From positions 787-64,786 of the forward strand of contig SVMD01000004.1 of the NCBI GenBank assembly GCA_015067615.1: a DNA stretch of 64,000 bases, read 5' to 3'. Position numbers and translations under genes: made by a program. Shown here piece after piece: positions 50,395 through 59,595 of the stretch. How positions within the stretch are numbered: position 1 is the first letter of the stretch; every line of letters begins with the position of its first letter. This stretch comes from Oscillospiraceae bacterium (GTDB taxonomy: Bacteria > Bacillota > Clostridia > Oscillospirales > Oscillospiraceae). The notes beneath the pieces are model-generated. The model was not told where the DNA came from and did no database searches. It worked only from the letters and a program-made list of their open reading frames with translations.

Positions 50395-50797
50395 GGTGTT
50401 CATTTCTTGTGTCCGCACAAGAAACGAACCAAAGAAAGCGGCTGGGGGATGTGCTGACCGCAAAGCCTTTCGTTACCGCATTGCAAATCTAACATTTATG
50501 GCCCGACTTTGAGCCGCCCTCCCCCAGACCCCCACCCGGCCCCCGTCGAGGTCTGAGTAATGATCGCTTTTGTTATCGGGACTGCCTGCGTATGATTGAT
50601 GCTGCGGCTGTCCGTCTTAAAATCGTCTACTGCCAGTCTTCCGACCAATGCCGGAAGGGGTACATAGGGGAGGGCGGCTCGAAGCCGGGGGAATAAGCTG
50701 ATAAACAAAAGAAGTTTCGATAGGCTTCGCGGTCAGCGCCTCCCCTATGCCATCTTCTTTGGTTACTTTCTTGCATGGTTGCAAGAAAGTAACACCT
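50395..50797. repeat. Long imperfect inverted repeat (arms about 130 bp) in an intergenic region
   Basis: Left arm ...ctgggggatgtgctgaccgcaaagcctttcg... versus reverse complement of right arm ...ataggggaggcgctgaccgcgaagcctatcg...; each arm also has its own hairpin (cttgtgtccgcacaag; ttactttcttgcatggttgcaagaaagtaa). Confidence 0.75.
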
Positions 50798-50901
50798 GTC
50801 AATGCGTGAGCGGCAACAAAGAAGAACCTTCTTTCGACAAATTCCAGTTTGTCTGAACACACAAGTAAAGGCGCGGCAGATCACTGCCGCGCCTGTTTGC
50901 G

Positions 50902-51510
50902 TTACATATTGGCTTTGATGGTTCCAATCAGAATATCCGCCGCCACCACCCGGTCTTCGGCGGTGAAGGAAGCGGCGAAATTGTCGGAATAGAGGATCTG
51001 GGCGTTGGGAGGGAACTCGTCATCGCCTTCCCAGACTAGGATGCGCATTTTATAGTTGCCCATGAGGGTAAACTCGTAACCTGCGTCGCCGGGGCTTACC
51101 GGGGTGCCGCCGAGCTTTTCACAGGCGGCACGGAAGGCATCCAGCCGGGTGCCGAAGGTGAAGGCGGCCCGTTTCAGCACCCGTCCGGTGTAGGGGGTGT
51201 TGTACATCTCCCCCCAGGGCATCTCCCGAAAGGTCTTCCACTGACCCAGCCATTGGGTCACCCGGGCTTCCAGCAGCCAGCGCAGCAGGAAGGTCTGGGT
51301 GGGCAGAGGGGGCAGCGCGCCGCCGTCCAGAGCCCGGATGGCGTAATCCGGGTGGGAAATGGCAAATTCCCGCCCCAGCAGGTTTACATAAAATTCCTTG
51401 CCGTCCCATTTTTCCCCGGCGCGGACTGCCGCTTCAGCAGGCTCCAGTTCCCGGAACCGCTGCACATAATGGGCAAAGGGGACTTCTTCCTTGTGGTTTT
51501 CGAACTGCAT
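50902..51510 (-). CDS. DUF3786 domain-containing protein
   Basis: WDGKEFYVNLLGREFAISHPDYAI...LLRWLLEARVTQWLGQWKTFREMPWGEMY. Confidence 0.75.
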   Translation of the reverse strand: MQFENHKEEVPFAHYVQRFRELEPAEAAVRAGEKWDGKEFYVNLLGREFAISHPDYAIRALDGGALPPLPTQTFLLRWLLEARVTQWLGQWKTFREMPWGEMYNTPYTGRVLKRAAFTFGTRLDAFRAACEKLGGTPVSPGDAGYEFTLMGNYKMRILVWEGDDEFPPNAQILYSDNFAASFTAEDRVVAADILIGTIKANM

Positions 51511-51612
51511 AGTTTTTCCTTTGATTACAGCGCTTCTTCGTCACCGGGCACAATCAGGATGCGCCGGTTCACCACCGGGGTGCGAAGCGAATTGTCCGCG
51601 GCCACTGGCCGC

Positions 51613-51996
51613 TTACTCGTGGAGCTCCAGGGGCAGGCCGTCGGGATCGTAGAAGAAGGCGATCCGCTTGCCGTTGGAAGCGTTGACCATGATGGGGTCG
51701 GTGGCGATGCCCTTTTCGTTCAGCTCGGCGATGGTCTTTTCCAGCTCGGGAGCCCAGAAGCACAGGTGCCACATGCCGCAGTGGGTGGGCTTGGTGGCGG
51801 CATTGGGCTGGGGATCCTTCTTGCCGAAGATCTCCAGCATGCAGTTGCCCAGCTGGACCTCCAGCTTCATGTCATTCTGCACAGGGCGGTACTCTTCCCG
51901 GATCACCTGGAAGCCCAGCTTGTCCACGTAGAACTCCCGGGACTTCTGATAGTCGGATACGATGATGGCGACGTGATGAACATTCTGTACGATCAT
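51613..51996 (-). CDS. VOC family protein (glyoxalase-like)
   Basis: VQNVHHVAIIVSDYQKSREFYVDKLGFQVIREEYRP...GLPLELHE. Confidence 0.88.
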   Translation of the reverse strand: MIVQNVHHVAIIVSDYQKSREFYVDKLGFQVIREEYRPVQNDMKLEVQLGNCMLEIFGKKDPQPNAATKPTHCGMWHLCFWAPELEKTIAELNEKGIATDPIMVNASNGKRIAFFYDPDGLPLELHE

Positions 51997-52009
51997 AATG
52001 AATTCTCCT

Positions 52010-52390
52010 TTATTCATGTAATTCCAATGGTAAATCGTCCGGGTCCCGGAAGAAGGTGAAGCGTCCGCCGTTGACCTTATCCTCCCGGATGGGCTCCGTT
52101 TCAATGCCCTGATCCTTCAGCCAGGCCACAGCGGCTTCCATATCCGCCACATGGAAGGCCAGGTGCCGCAGTCCCATGGCTTCCGGATTGGTGACCCGGG
52201 CCGGAGCCTCAGGCCGGATGAACAGCTCCAGGACCGTATCCCCCTGCCGGAGCAGCCGCAGATAATCCTTCTGGTCAGGACGCCAGACCTCCCGGACCAG
52301 TTCAAAGCCCAGTTTTTCGATATAGAATTCCCTGGCCTTGTCCCAATCGGACGAAATGATGGCAATATGGTGCTGTTTTTCCAGGAACAT
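52010..52390 (-). CDS. VOC family protein (glyoxalase-like), paralog of the neighbour
   Basis: KQHHIAIISSDWDKAREFYIEKLGFELVREVWRP...DLPLELHE. Confidence 0.88.
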   Translation of the reverse strand: MFLEKQHHIAIISSDWDKAREFYIEKLGFELVREVWRPDQKDYLRLLRQGDTVLELFIRPEAPARVTNPEAMGLRHLAFHVADMEAAVAWLKDQGIETEPIREDKVNGGRFTFFRDPDDLPLELHE

Positions 52391-52391
52391 A

Positions 52392-54311
52392 TCATACCTC
52401 CTGGCAGGAATGGGGGAACCGATTGCTGTCGGTATGGGGAATGAAACAGGCGGCCACAAAGGCGTCCATGTAGCCGGGGCAGGTGGAAAGCTCCACATAG
52501 GTCATATTGGCCGCCACTTCGGCGCATTTTTCAACGGCGCTGTCACTCATGACCAGGGCGTAGGCACCGGTGAGGGAGGTATTTCCCACATAGCAGAAGG
52601 TGTCCGGGGCCAGGTCCGGCAGCATGCCGATGCTGACGGCATGGCGCATATTGATGCCGGAGCCGATACCGCCGGCCACGCAGACCTTTTCAATGCAGCC
52701 ATCATCCATACCCACGCTTTGCAGCAGGGTATCGATGGCGGAATAGATGGCACCCTTGGCCCGGATGAAATTGTCGATGTCCACCTCGGTCAGGGCAACC
52801 TCCCAGCCGGTGGCGCTCTCCTCGGGGAAAGCCAGCACATATCTGCCCATACCGTGGGCATTGCGCTTGACCCGGCTTCCCTCCCGGACGAAATTGCCCC
52901 GGGGGTCGATGATGCCGGTGCGGTACAGCTCCGCCACCAGGTCGATGATGCCGCTGCCGCAGATGCCCACGGGCTTGCCCCCGCCGATGACATGGATGGT
53001 GGGTTCCATGGAGTCTGCGTCGATGGAGACAGTCTCCACCGCGCCGTCGGTGGCCCGCATGCCGCAGGAAATATCGCCGCCCTCAAAGGCGGGACCGGCG
53101 GAGCAGGCGCAGGCCATGAGAAATTCCCGGTTGCCGAAGACGATCTCGCCGTTGGTGCCCAGGTCGATGAACAGGCTCATGGCATCTTCGTCCCAGATCC
53201 CGGTGGCCAGGGCACCGGCGGTGATATCGCCGCCCACATAGGAGCCGATATTGGGGGCCAGGATCACCGGGGCCTCCGGATTGGCGTACAGCCCCAGATC
53301 CCCCGCCCGGAGGCCCTCCCAGGAGAAGAAGCTGGGAATATAGGGCTCCATGCGGATACTCCGGGCATCCAGGCCCAGCAGCAGGTGGCTCATGGTGGTA
53401 TTGGCCGCCACCGCCATCCGCAGCACCGATTCCGGCCGGACGCCGGATTCCGCGCAGAGGGTCTGCATCAGGGGCGTCAGGGTCTCGGCGATGATGGCAT
53501 GCCGGAGTTTTTCCACGCCGCCGGGGCGGCCCTGCTGGATGATCCGGTTAATCACGTCTGCGCCGTAGCGGATCTGGCCGTTGCCGGAGGAGCCCTTGGC
53601 CAGAATGGCGCCGGTTGTCAGGTCCGTCAGCACCAGGGTGACGGTGGTGGTGCCGATATCCACAGCACAGCCCACCAGGGTCTGATCCATGGGGGCACAG
53701 ATCTCCATGCACCGGAAGGAATCCCCCTCCCGGACGCCCTTGACGCAGACGTAAAAATTGTTCTGCCGGAGGGTGGCCGCCAGCTTACGCATGACGCAGA
53801 AGGCAATGGTTACCTGCTCCACCCCCAGCTTTGCCCGGATGGCCCGGATCAGCCGCTCGTTGTCCGGCATGGTGTCGTCCAGGGTGGGCGGATCCATCAT
53901 CAGCTCCAGAGCCATAAAATTGTTGGAAAAATCAATGCCGCTGCCCAGCAGCTGGGCCTTGGCCTCTTCAAAAATGGCGATCTCCTTGGGAGAGGACAGG
54001 TCCGCTGTCTTCATCCGGCTGCGGTAGGCCGAGGCGATATCCGGCACAAGCACCAGGCAGTCGGACATTACACGGCTGCAGCAGCTTAAGCGCCAGCCCT
54101 CGGCGTATTCCGCTTCGCTGATGTGACGGCTGGGCAGGCTGTCCAGCTGTCCCTCCAGGAGTTTCACACGGCACTTGCCGCAGGAGCCGTTGCCGGAGCA
54201 GGGGGCATCGATGGCCACATTGGCTCTTCTTGCCAGCTCCAGCAGATTGTCTCCCGCACCGCATTCCGCAATCACCGGCGCGGCATTTTCTATTTGGAAG
54301 GTTACTTTCAT
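52392..54311 (-). CDS. Corrinoid protein reductive activator (RACo-like; 2Fe-2S ferredoxin plus ASKHA domain)
   Basis: PCSGNGSCGKCRVKLLEGQ 2Fe-2S motif; CAVDIGTTTVTLVLTDL, DLGTNGEIVFGN. Confidence 0.9.
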   Translation of the reverse strand: MKVTFQIENAAPVIAECGAGDNLLELARRANVAIDAPCSGNGSCGKCRVKLLEGQLDSLPSRHISEAEYAEGWRLSCCSRVMSDCLVLVPDIASAYRSRMKTADLSSPKEIAIFEEAKAQLLGSGIDFSNNFMALELMMDPPTLDDTMPDNERLIRAIRAKLGVEQVTIAFCVMRKLAATLRQNNFYVCVKGVREGDSFRCMEICAPMDQTLVGCAVDIGTTTVTLVLTDLTTGAILAKGSSGNGQIRYGADVINRIIQQGRPGGVEKLRHAIIAETLTPLMQTLCAESGVRPESVLRMAVAANTTMSHLLLGLDARSIRMEPYIPSFFSWEGLRAGDLGLYANPEAPVILAPNIGSYVGGDITAGALATGIWDEDAMSLFIDLGTNGEIVFGNREFLMACACSAGPAFEGGDISCGMRATDGAVETVSIDADSMEPTIHVIGGGKPVGICGSGIIDLVAELYRTGIIDPRGNFVREGSRVKRNAHGMGRYVLAFPEESATGWEVALTEVDIDNFIRAKGAIYSAIDTLLQSVGMDDGCIEKVCVAGGIGSGINMRHAVSIGMLPDLAPDTFCYVGNTSLTGAYALVMSDSAVEKCAEVAANMTYVELSTCPGYMDAFVAACFIPHTDSNRFPHSCQEV

Positions 54312-54379
54312 TTAGGGAATATTTCCTTTCGGAAGTAATCGGTGACCGGTTCGGAGGCAACCGGCGCACCAGGTTATCT

Positions 54380-55036
54380 TTATTTCTGGTTCAGAAACCG
54401 CACATAGTCGAACCGGTTCAGGTAGCGTGTTCCGTATTTTCCGGGCACATAGTCAAGAATCAGGCCAGGGCGGTAATTTCCCCTGTAGATGCCAATAGGA
54501 ACTACCTCTTCATCAGAAAAGTCCACCGGATCTGTCAACAAACGCTTATGCTTAAAGTCCAGTGACCGAAACTGCTGCCAAATCCGGTCTTTCACATGGA
54601 GCGTACTGGGATATTCCCACAGTACATACAGGTTATCCAAATTCACGCGGGCTCCACGCTCAACCCATTTGTCTCTGGCTTCTTCGAAAGAAGCATAGTG
54701 CATGAAATACACCTTAACTTCCTCCTCTTCCTTCCGAAGAACACCCACGGGGAATGGGTGCGGATCATCTGCCACCGGCTCCGGAATACAATGCAAATAA
54801 TATTCCAGACTGCGCAGAAACTTATAGTAGTCCTCCGTTTCAAAATACAGATTGATTGTGGGAGAACGAAATTTAAGTCCCAAATCATGGTATATGATGC
54901 CCGCAGTGCAGTTGTTTGCAATAATTGATGGATTTACATTGCGAAGTCTTAACCGCAGCAGCATCCTGTACACCAGAGCCCTGCCCAGTTCTGCAAACCT
55001 GAAGATTCGCAATTCTTCTTTTTTTGCTGATTTCAT
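54380..55036 (-). CDS. DUF1919 domain-containing protein
   Basis: NPSIIANNCTAGIIYHDLGLKFRSPTINLYFETEDYYKFLRSLEYYL, characteristic of DUF1919; ORF trimmed to MKSAKKEEL. Confidence 0.82.
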   Translation of the reverse strand: MKSAKKEELRIFRFAELGRALVYRMLLRLRLRNVNPSIIANNCTAGIIYHDLGLKFRSPTINLYFETEDYYKFLRSLEYYLHCIPEPVADDPHPFPVGVLRKEEEEVKVYFMHYASFEEARDKWVERGARVNLDNLYVLWEYPSTLHVKDRIWQQFRSLDFKHKRLLTDPVDFSDEEVVPIGIYRGNYRPGLILDYVPGKYGTRYLNRFDYVRFLNQK

Positions 55037-55047
55037 GTGTGCTTGCC

Positions 55048-57174
55048 TTACATCAAGGGCTCCAGGCCCAGGACCGGGTGGCCCTGCTCGGACAGCCACT
55101 CCAGCAGCTCCTCGCAGTCGGTGGTGACGGTCTCGTCGGCAATATAGTCGGTAAAGTTCTCGATGCCGTACAGCTCGAAAACGGTCTTGTTCAGCTTTTC
55201 GCCCACGTCCTCCTTCAGCTCCCTGGGCATCCAGACGATGCGCTGGCTGCCGCCCTCGGCGGCGATGAACTTCTTGGAGGAGATGAAGTGGCGGCCGTGG
55301 CCCATATAGCCGGGGGTCTGGACGCCGCCGCCGGTGCAGGAGGCCAGCTCGCCGAAGGTCATGCCCGCAGGGGTCATGCCCTTGAACTCCCGGTTGACGA
55401 TGATGAAGCCGCCGGACATGGGCTCGATGCCGCAGATGCACTCGAAGCAGCCGCAGGAGGTCATGGGGTCCTCCAGAATGGAGTAGAGGGTCACATTCTC
55501 CACAGCGCCCTGGGTGGCGGTGCGGATCACCTGGTCCACGGACTCGTAGCGGCCGGTCCGCTCGTCCAGGCAGCCCTCCTTGGAAACCGGCTGGCAGGGG
55601 CCGTTGGGGTCCAGCTCATTGGTGGCCTTGGCATCCAGCCAGCTGACTGCGCCGCAGAGGCCCAGGCGCTCGGGGGTGACCACGCAGCAGTGGGCCGGGG
55701 CGAAGGACTGGCAGAGGATACAGGTGTAGTAGCGGTCCACAGCCTCGTCGGTCATGGAGGCCAGCCGGTCATCCCGCTGGGCATACCGGGGCATGGCCAG
55801 CTCATCCCGGAATTTGGCCGCTTCAGTCGGGTCGGTGATGATGGTGATCTGGCACTTGTCCACTACGGCGTCGAACTCGTCCATGATCATGAAGTACAGG
55901 GCTTCGGCAAAGTGCTTCACAGTCAGGCCCGCCTCGAAGGCGGCCTTGGAGACCCGGACCCGGACCAGGTTCCGCTGGCCGGTGTGCATGACGCCCTCCA
56001 TATAGTTGAACCAGGAGTGGAACTTACGCTCGATGACAGCTTCAAAGTCCACCTGCATCTTCTTGCCGGCCACCTCCACGAAGGTGCCCAGGGCCAGGTC
56101 CCGGGCATCCGCCAGGTCGGGGCCGATGACGGTGATCTTGTGGTCCTCAATTTCATCCGGCTGCCGCATGACCACCAGCTCGGCGGTGGGATTCTTGCCG
56201 GAGTAGAACTCGTTGTGCATATCCGCCTTGCGGATGATCTCGCCCTCAAAGGCGGCGGCAAAGGCCACAGGGATGGGCAGCTCCTTCACCTTGATCTTGA
56301 TGCCGCGCAGCTCCAGAGACTTTTTCACCGTCTCAGTGTGGTCCGTGACGGATTCCAGAGCGCCGGGGACCTGATTTTCCGCCAGGTCGATATCCACCAC
56401 CACTGGGAAGCCCAGGGCAATGGCACCGGCACCGGCAGAGACCACCACGGAATCAATGGCGCCGAAGGTATTGACAAAGGCAGGGACTCTTGCCTTGGTG
56501 TATTCCAGCAGGCCAGCCAGGTCGCCGGGCTGGATATTGCCGAAGATCAGGGCGGCACGGATGGCCACGGTGACCACATGGATCACGGAGGTCACGTCAT
56601 GGCCCAGGGGGATGACCCGCAGCTCCAGGCCCATTTTCACGCCGCCGTTCATGCACTGCTCGATGACATCGCCCACCAGGAAGGTCATAATGCCCTTGCT
56701 CTGGTAGTCCTTGACCACCTGCACCACATCGTCGGCATTTTCCGCCTTGCCCAGCACCACGGCCACGCCGGGGATATCGCCGGTTACCAGGGGCACACCC
56801 AGAGAGCGGATCACCGGGTCCGGCACAAAGCCGATGCCCGTATCATGTTCGTAGGGGTTCTCATTGGCCACCCATTTCAGGCCCTCGATGATCTCAGCGC
56901 CCACGGCGGTGGCAAGTCCGGCATTCAGGGCATCACCCAGATCCTCCTGATTTGTGATCAGACTCTTCATCACATCCACACAGGCGGTCAGGTCCCCAAG
57001 ACTGCGGACCTTCACGCCGGTGGCGGCGTAGATGGTGGGGAAAAAGTATGCGGTATCGGGGAAGGCGATCTCCTGATCGGCACCGTATTTGGCAACGGCA
57101 GTGTTCACTGCGCCCTCGGTGAGGCCCGCAACGGCGTTGGCGCCGCCATAGATCAGATCGGTTAAGACACTCAT
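55048..57174 (-). CDS. acsB: CO-methylating acetyl-CoA synthase
   Basis: 708 aa; A-cluster region DPMTSCGCFECICGIEP; YTCILCQSFAPAHCCVVTPERLGLCGAVSW. Confidence 0.95.
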   Translation of the reverse strand: MSVLTDLIYGGANAVAGLTEGAVNTAVAKYGADQEIAFPDTAYFFPTIYAATGVKVRSLGDLTACVDVMKSLITNQEDLGDALNAGLATAVGAEIIEGLKWVANENPYEHDTGIGFVPDPVIRSLGVPLVTGDIPGVAVVLGKAENADDVVQVVKDYQSKGIMTFLVGDVIEQCMNGGVKMGLELRVIPLGHDVTSVIHVVTVAIRAALIFGNIQPGDLAGLLEYTKARVPAFVNTFGAIDSVVVSAGAGAIALGFPVVVDIDLAENQVPGALESVTDHTETVKKSLELRGIKIKVKELPIPVAFAAAFEGEIIRKADMHNEFYSGKNPTAELVVMRQPDEIEDHKITVIGPDLADARDLALGTFVEVAGKKMQVDFEAVIERKFHSWFNYMEGVMHTGQRNLVRVRVSKAAFEAGLTVKHFAEALYFMIMDEFDAVVDKCQITIITDPTEAAKFRDELAMPRYAQRDDRLASMTDEAVDRYYTCILCQSFAPAHCCVVTPERLGLCGAVSWLDAKATNELDPNGPCQPVSKEGCLDERTGRYESVDQVIRTATQGAVENVTLYSILEDPMTSCGCFECICGIEPMSGGFIIVNREFKGMTPAGMTFGELASCTGGGVQTPGYMGHGRHFISSKKFIAAEGGSQRIVWMPRELKEDVGEKLNKTVFELYGIENFTDYIADETVTTDCEELLEWLSEQGHPVLGLEPLM

Positions 57175-57320
57175 GATATGTTCCTCCCAAAGCTCGTTAT
57201 GATAAAGCGGCAGGTTTGCCGCAGACTGTCCTACCGTTTATTATCCATCAAATCCGGTAAAAAGTCTATACCTAAAATGGAAAAGGCCGGGAAGGATTTT
57301 CCTTCCCGGCCTGGGGTATG

Positions 57321-59582
57321 TTACACATCAAGGTAAGAATCCGAGTACAGCACGTGATTCAGGAAAATGTCGCAGGACTTGATGGTCTCCATGAGCCGCT
57401 TGTCGTTGGGGTTGACGATGGCGGAGGTGAGGCCCTGCATCATGCACATGGCAATCAGGGCAGAGTCCATAACGGGCCGGACAGCCTTGGGCGCGCCGTT
57501 GGAGTTGTTGGACAGGCCGCCGGTAGACTTGAGGCCCTCGTCGGAGAACAGCTTGATGGCCTGCAGCACCTCCATCTGCTTGTCCTGCATGCCCTTGACC
57601 ACCAGGAACAGGGGGTCGAACCACAGGTCGTCGGAGGTCATGCCCAGGGCAAGGCCCCGCTCCAGCATATTGTGGCAGTGCTTCATCCGCTCCTCGTTGT
57701 CCCTGGCGATGCCGTCAGCGGAACAGAGAGCGATGCAGATGGCATCGTTGGCGGCGGCCAGGTCGATGTAGTCGATCCGGGAACCGGCGTCGGCGGAGTT
57801 CACCACGGGCTTGCCGTGGGTCCGGTTGTAGACACGGATGCCCGCCTCGATGGCCCGCTTGTTGGCGGTGTCCAGCACCAGGGGCACATTGTTGAAGTTC
57901 TCCTGCAGCAGCTTCACGGCCCAGATCATCCGCTCGGGACCGTCCTTTTCGGCGGGGCCGATGTTCACGTCCAGGTAATTGGCACCGGCAGCGATCTGCT
58001 GAGCGGCCCGCTCCAGGATGGGCTTGGGGTCCCGCTCGTCCATGGCCTTGCGGATGGCGGGGGCGATGCAGTGGATCCGCTCGCCGATGACGGTGAAGGC
58101 CCGGCTGGCGGGATTGCGGCCCTTGTAGCTGACGCCCATGTCCATCAATTCGATCCTGGGCACCTTCTTTTCCAGCAGTTCCGTGAAGGTCAGCTCCTGC
58201 TGCTCCTGCTCCACAGCGGCGGCATTTCCGGCTGCGGCCTTGGCGGCGGCCTCATACTCCCGGTCACGCATGTACCGGGGCAGCTGGATGGCCTCCTGGG
58301 GGCCCACCACCACGTTCCAGCCCGGAAGCTTCTCCTGGATCTCACCCTTCAGAACAGCCACCTTGCCGGGGATGATCAGGGTCCGGTTTTTGATCTTATT
58401 TTCCACGTCCAGGGTCTGGAAGGTTTTCTGGATGGTGGTGGCGGAGAGCTTTCCGGCGGCCCAGGCGGTCAGCACGGACATGCCGGAGGCATCGGTGATG
58501 ATCAGGTTCACCGGCTGGCCGGACCGTTCCAGCTCACCGGAGACCAGGAAATAGGTCAGGGCAAAGTCCACCGTCAGGGCGCAGGGAGAATTCTCGTCGG
58601 CACCGTTGATGGGGTAGATCTTGGCCTCCACCTTCATGGGCTTCTGGGGGTCGGTGTAGATATTCTGACGCAGGCCGTACAGGGGCAGGGCCTGGGCATA
58701 GCGCATATTGCCCATGACAATGATGGATGCGTACTTTTCAATGAACATGGAGGCGTAGGCAGTCTGGAGTCGGTCATCCCCCTTGGCAAGCTTTGCCACA
58801 TTGACAATGGAGGGGTAGCCGAAGGTCCGGTCGCCGTCCCGCAGGGCGGTGCGGCGGACCAGCACTGCATTTTTCAGGGTCTCCTTGGCGGTGGCAGCCG
58901 TCACGTCCAGGATCAGGTTCCGGTTGCCCTTGGCTTCCAGCTTCTTAACGGTGTCGTACAGGTCGGAAAGATTCTCCGCCCAGACGCCCAGGGTGACCCC
59001 GGACTTCACAGCCAGGGCATTCATGCCTTCCCAGTTTTCGGGGGTGGCGCCGTCCAGGATGCAGTTCTTGCCCGCAACCGCCAGAGCCGCTTCCGCGCAG
59101 GCCACGTCCCAGCACTCCAGCACCAGGCTCCGGCCGGTGGCGGCGGCCTTCTTTACCAGCTCAGCGTAGACAGCGGGATCAGACTGCTTGTTGGACACAA
59201 AGACGAACTCAACGTACATCCGCTCGTTGATCCGCTCGTAATCCACCTTTTGCAGGTCGGCCAGCTTCTTTTCCACCTTCTCCGCACTGCAGTCGGTGCA
59301 GACGCAGACAGCGAAGAGGTTCTTGTTCACCAGGGTCTTTTCGTGGCGGTACAGGACGGTCTCGCCGCCCAGCTTATGGCCGCCCACGGTGATGGTCTTC
59401 ATGGGAGGGGCGGTCTGCTCATTCAGCATAGCCTTGGCCTCTTCGGAGAAGTAGGGGCACTTGTCGATGGACACGGAGCCCTGGGCCACCTTCATGCAGA
59501 AGGCCATGCAGGTGGGCACGCCGCACTCCTTGCAGTTTTTCTTGGGGGACATTTTAAAAATGTCCAGACCTTTTAATGCCAT
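57321..59582 (-). CDS. Fusion of corrinoid iron-sulfur protein large subunit (AcsC) and methyltetrahydrofolate:CoFeSP methyltransferase (AcsE)
   Basis: N-terminal MALKGLDIFKMSPKKNCKECGVPTCMAFCMKVAQG (4Fe-4S of CoFeSP) ... linker AAAKAAAGNAAAVEQEQQ ... FTVIGERIHCIAPAIRKAMDERDPKPILERAAQQIAAGANYLDVNIGPA (pterin-binding MeTr); one uninterrupted ORF of 753 aa. Confidence 0.9.
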   Translation of the reverse strand: MALKGLDIFKMSPKKNCKECGVPTCMAFCMKVAQGSVSIDKCPYFSEEAKAMLNEQTAPPMKTITVGGHKLGGETVLYRHEKTLVNKNLFAVCVCTDCSAEKVEKKLADLQKVDYERINERMYVEFVFVSNKQSDPAVYAELVKKAAATGRSLVLECWDVACAEAALAVAGKNCILDGATPENWEGMNALAVKSGVTLGVWAENLSDLYDTVKKLEAKGNRNLILDVTAATAKETLKNAVLVRRTALRDGDRTFGYPSIVNVAKLAKGDDRLQTAYASMFIEKYASIIVMGNMRYAQALPLYGLRQNIYTDPQKPMKVEAKIYPINGADENSPCALTVDFALTYFLVSGELERSGQPVNLIITDASGMSVLTAWAAGKLSATTIQKTFQTLDVENKIKNRTLIIPGKVAVLKGEIQEKLPGWNVVVGPQEAIQLPRYMRDREYEAAAKAAAGNAAAVEQEQQELTFTELLEKKVPRIELMDMGVSYKGRNPASRAFTVIGERIHCIAPAIRKAMDERDPKPILERAAQQIAAGANYLDVNIGPAEKDGPERMIWAVKLLQENFNNVPLVLDTANKRAIEAGIRVYNRTHGKPVVNSADAGSRIDYIDLAAANDAICIALCSADGIARDNEERMKHCHNMLERGLALGMTSDDLWFDPLFLVVKGMQDKQMEVLQAIKLFSDEGLKSTGGLSNNSNGAPKAVRPVMDSALIAMCMMQGLTSAIVNPNDKRLMETIKSCDIFLNHVLYSDSYLDV

Positions 59583-59595
59583 GTCGTTACCCTCC

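Noticed and set aside
55024-59576. 713-aa and 752-aa plus-strand ORFs
   Set aside because: Antisense to acsB and the acsC-acsE fusion, whose translations match known families; low-complexity H/G/V/Q-rich composition is typical of shadow ORFs.
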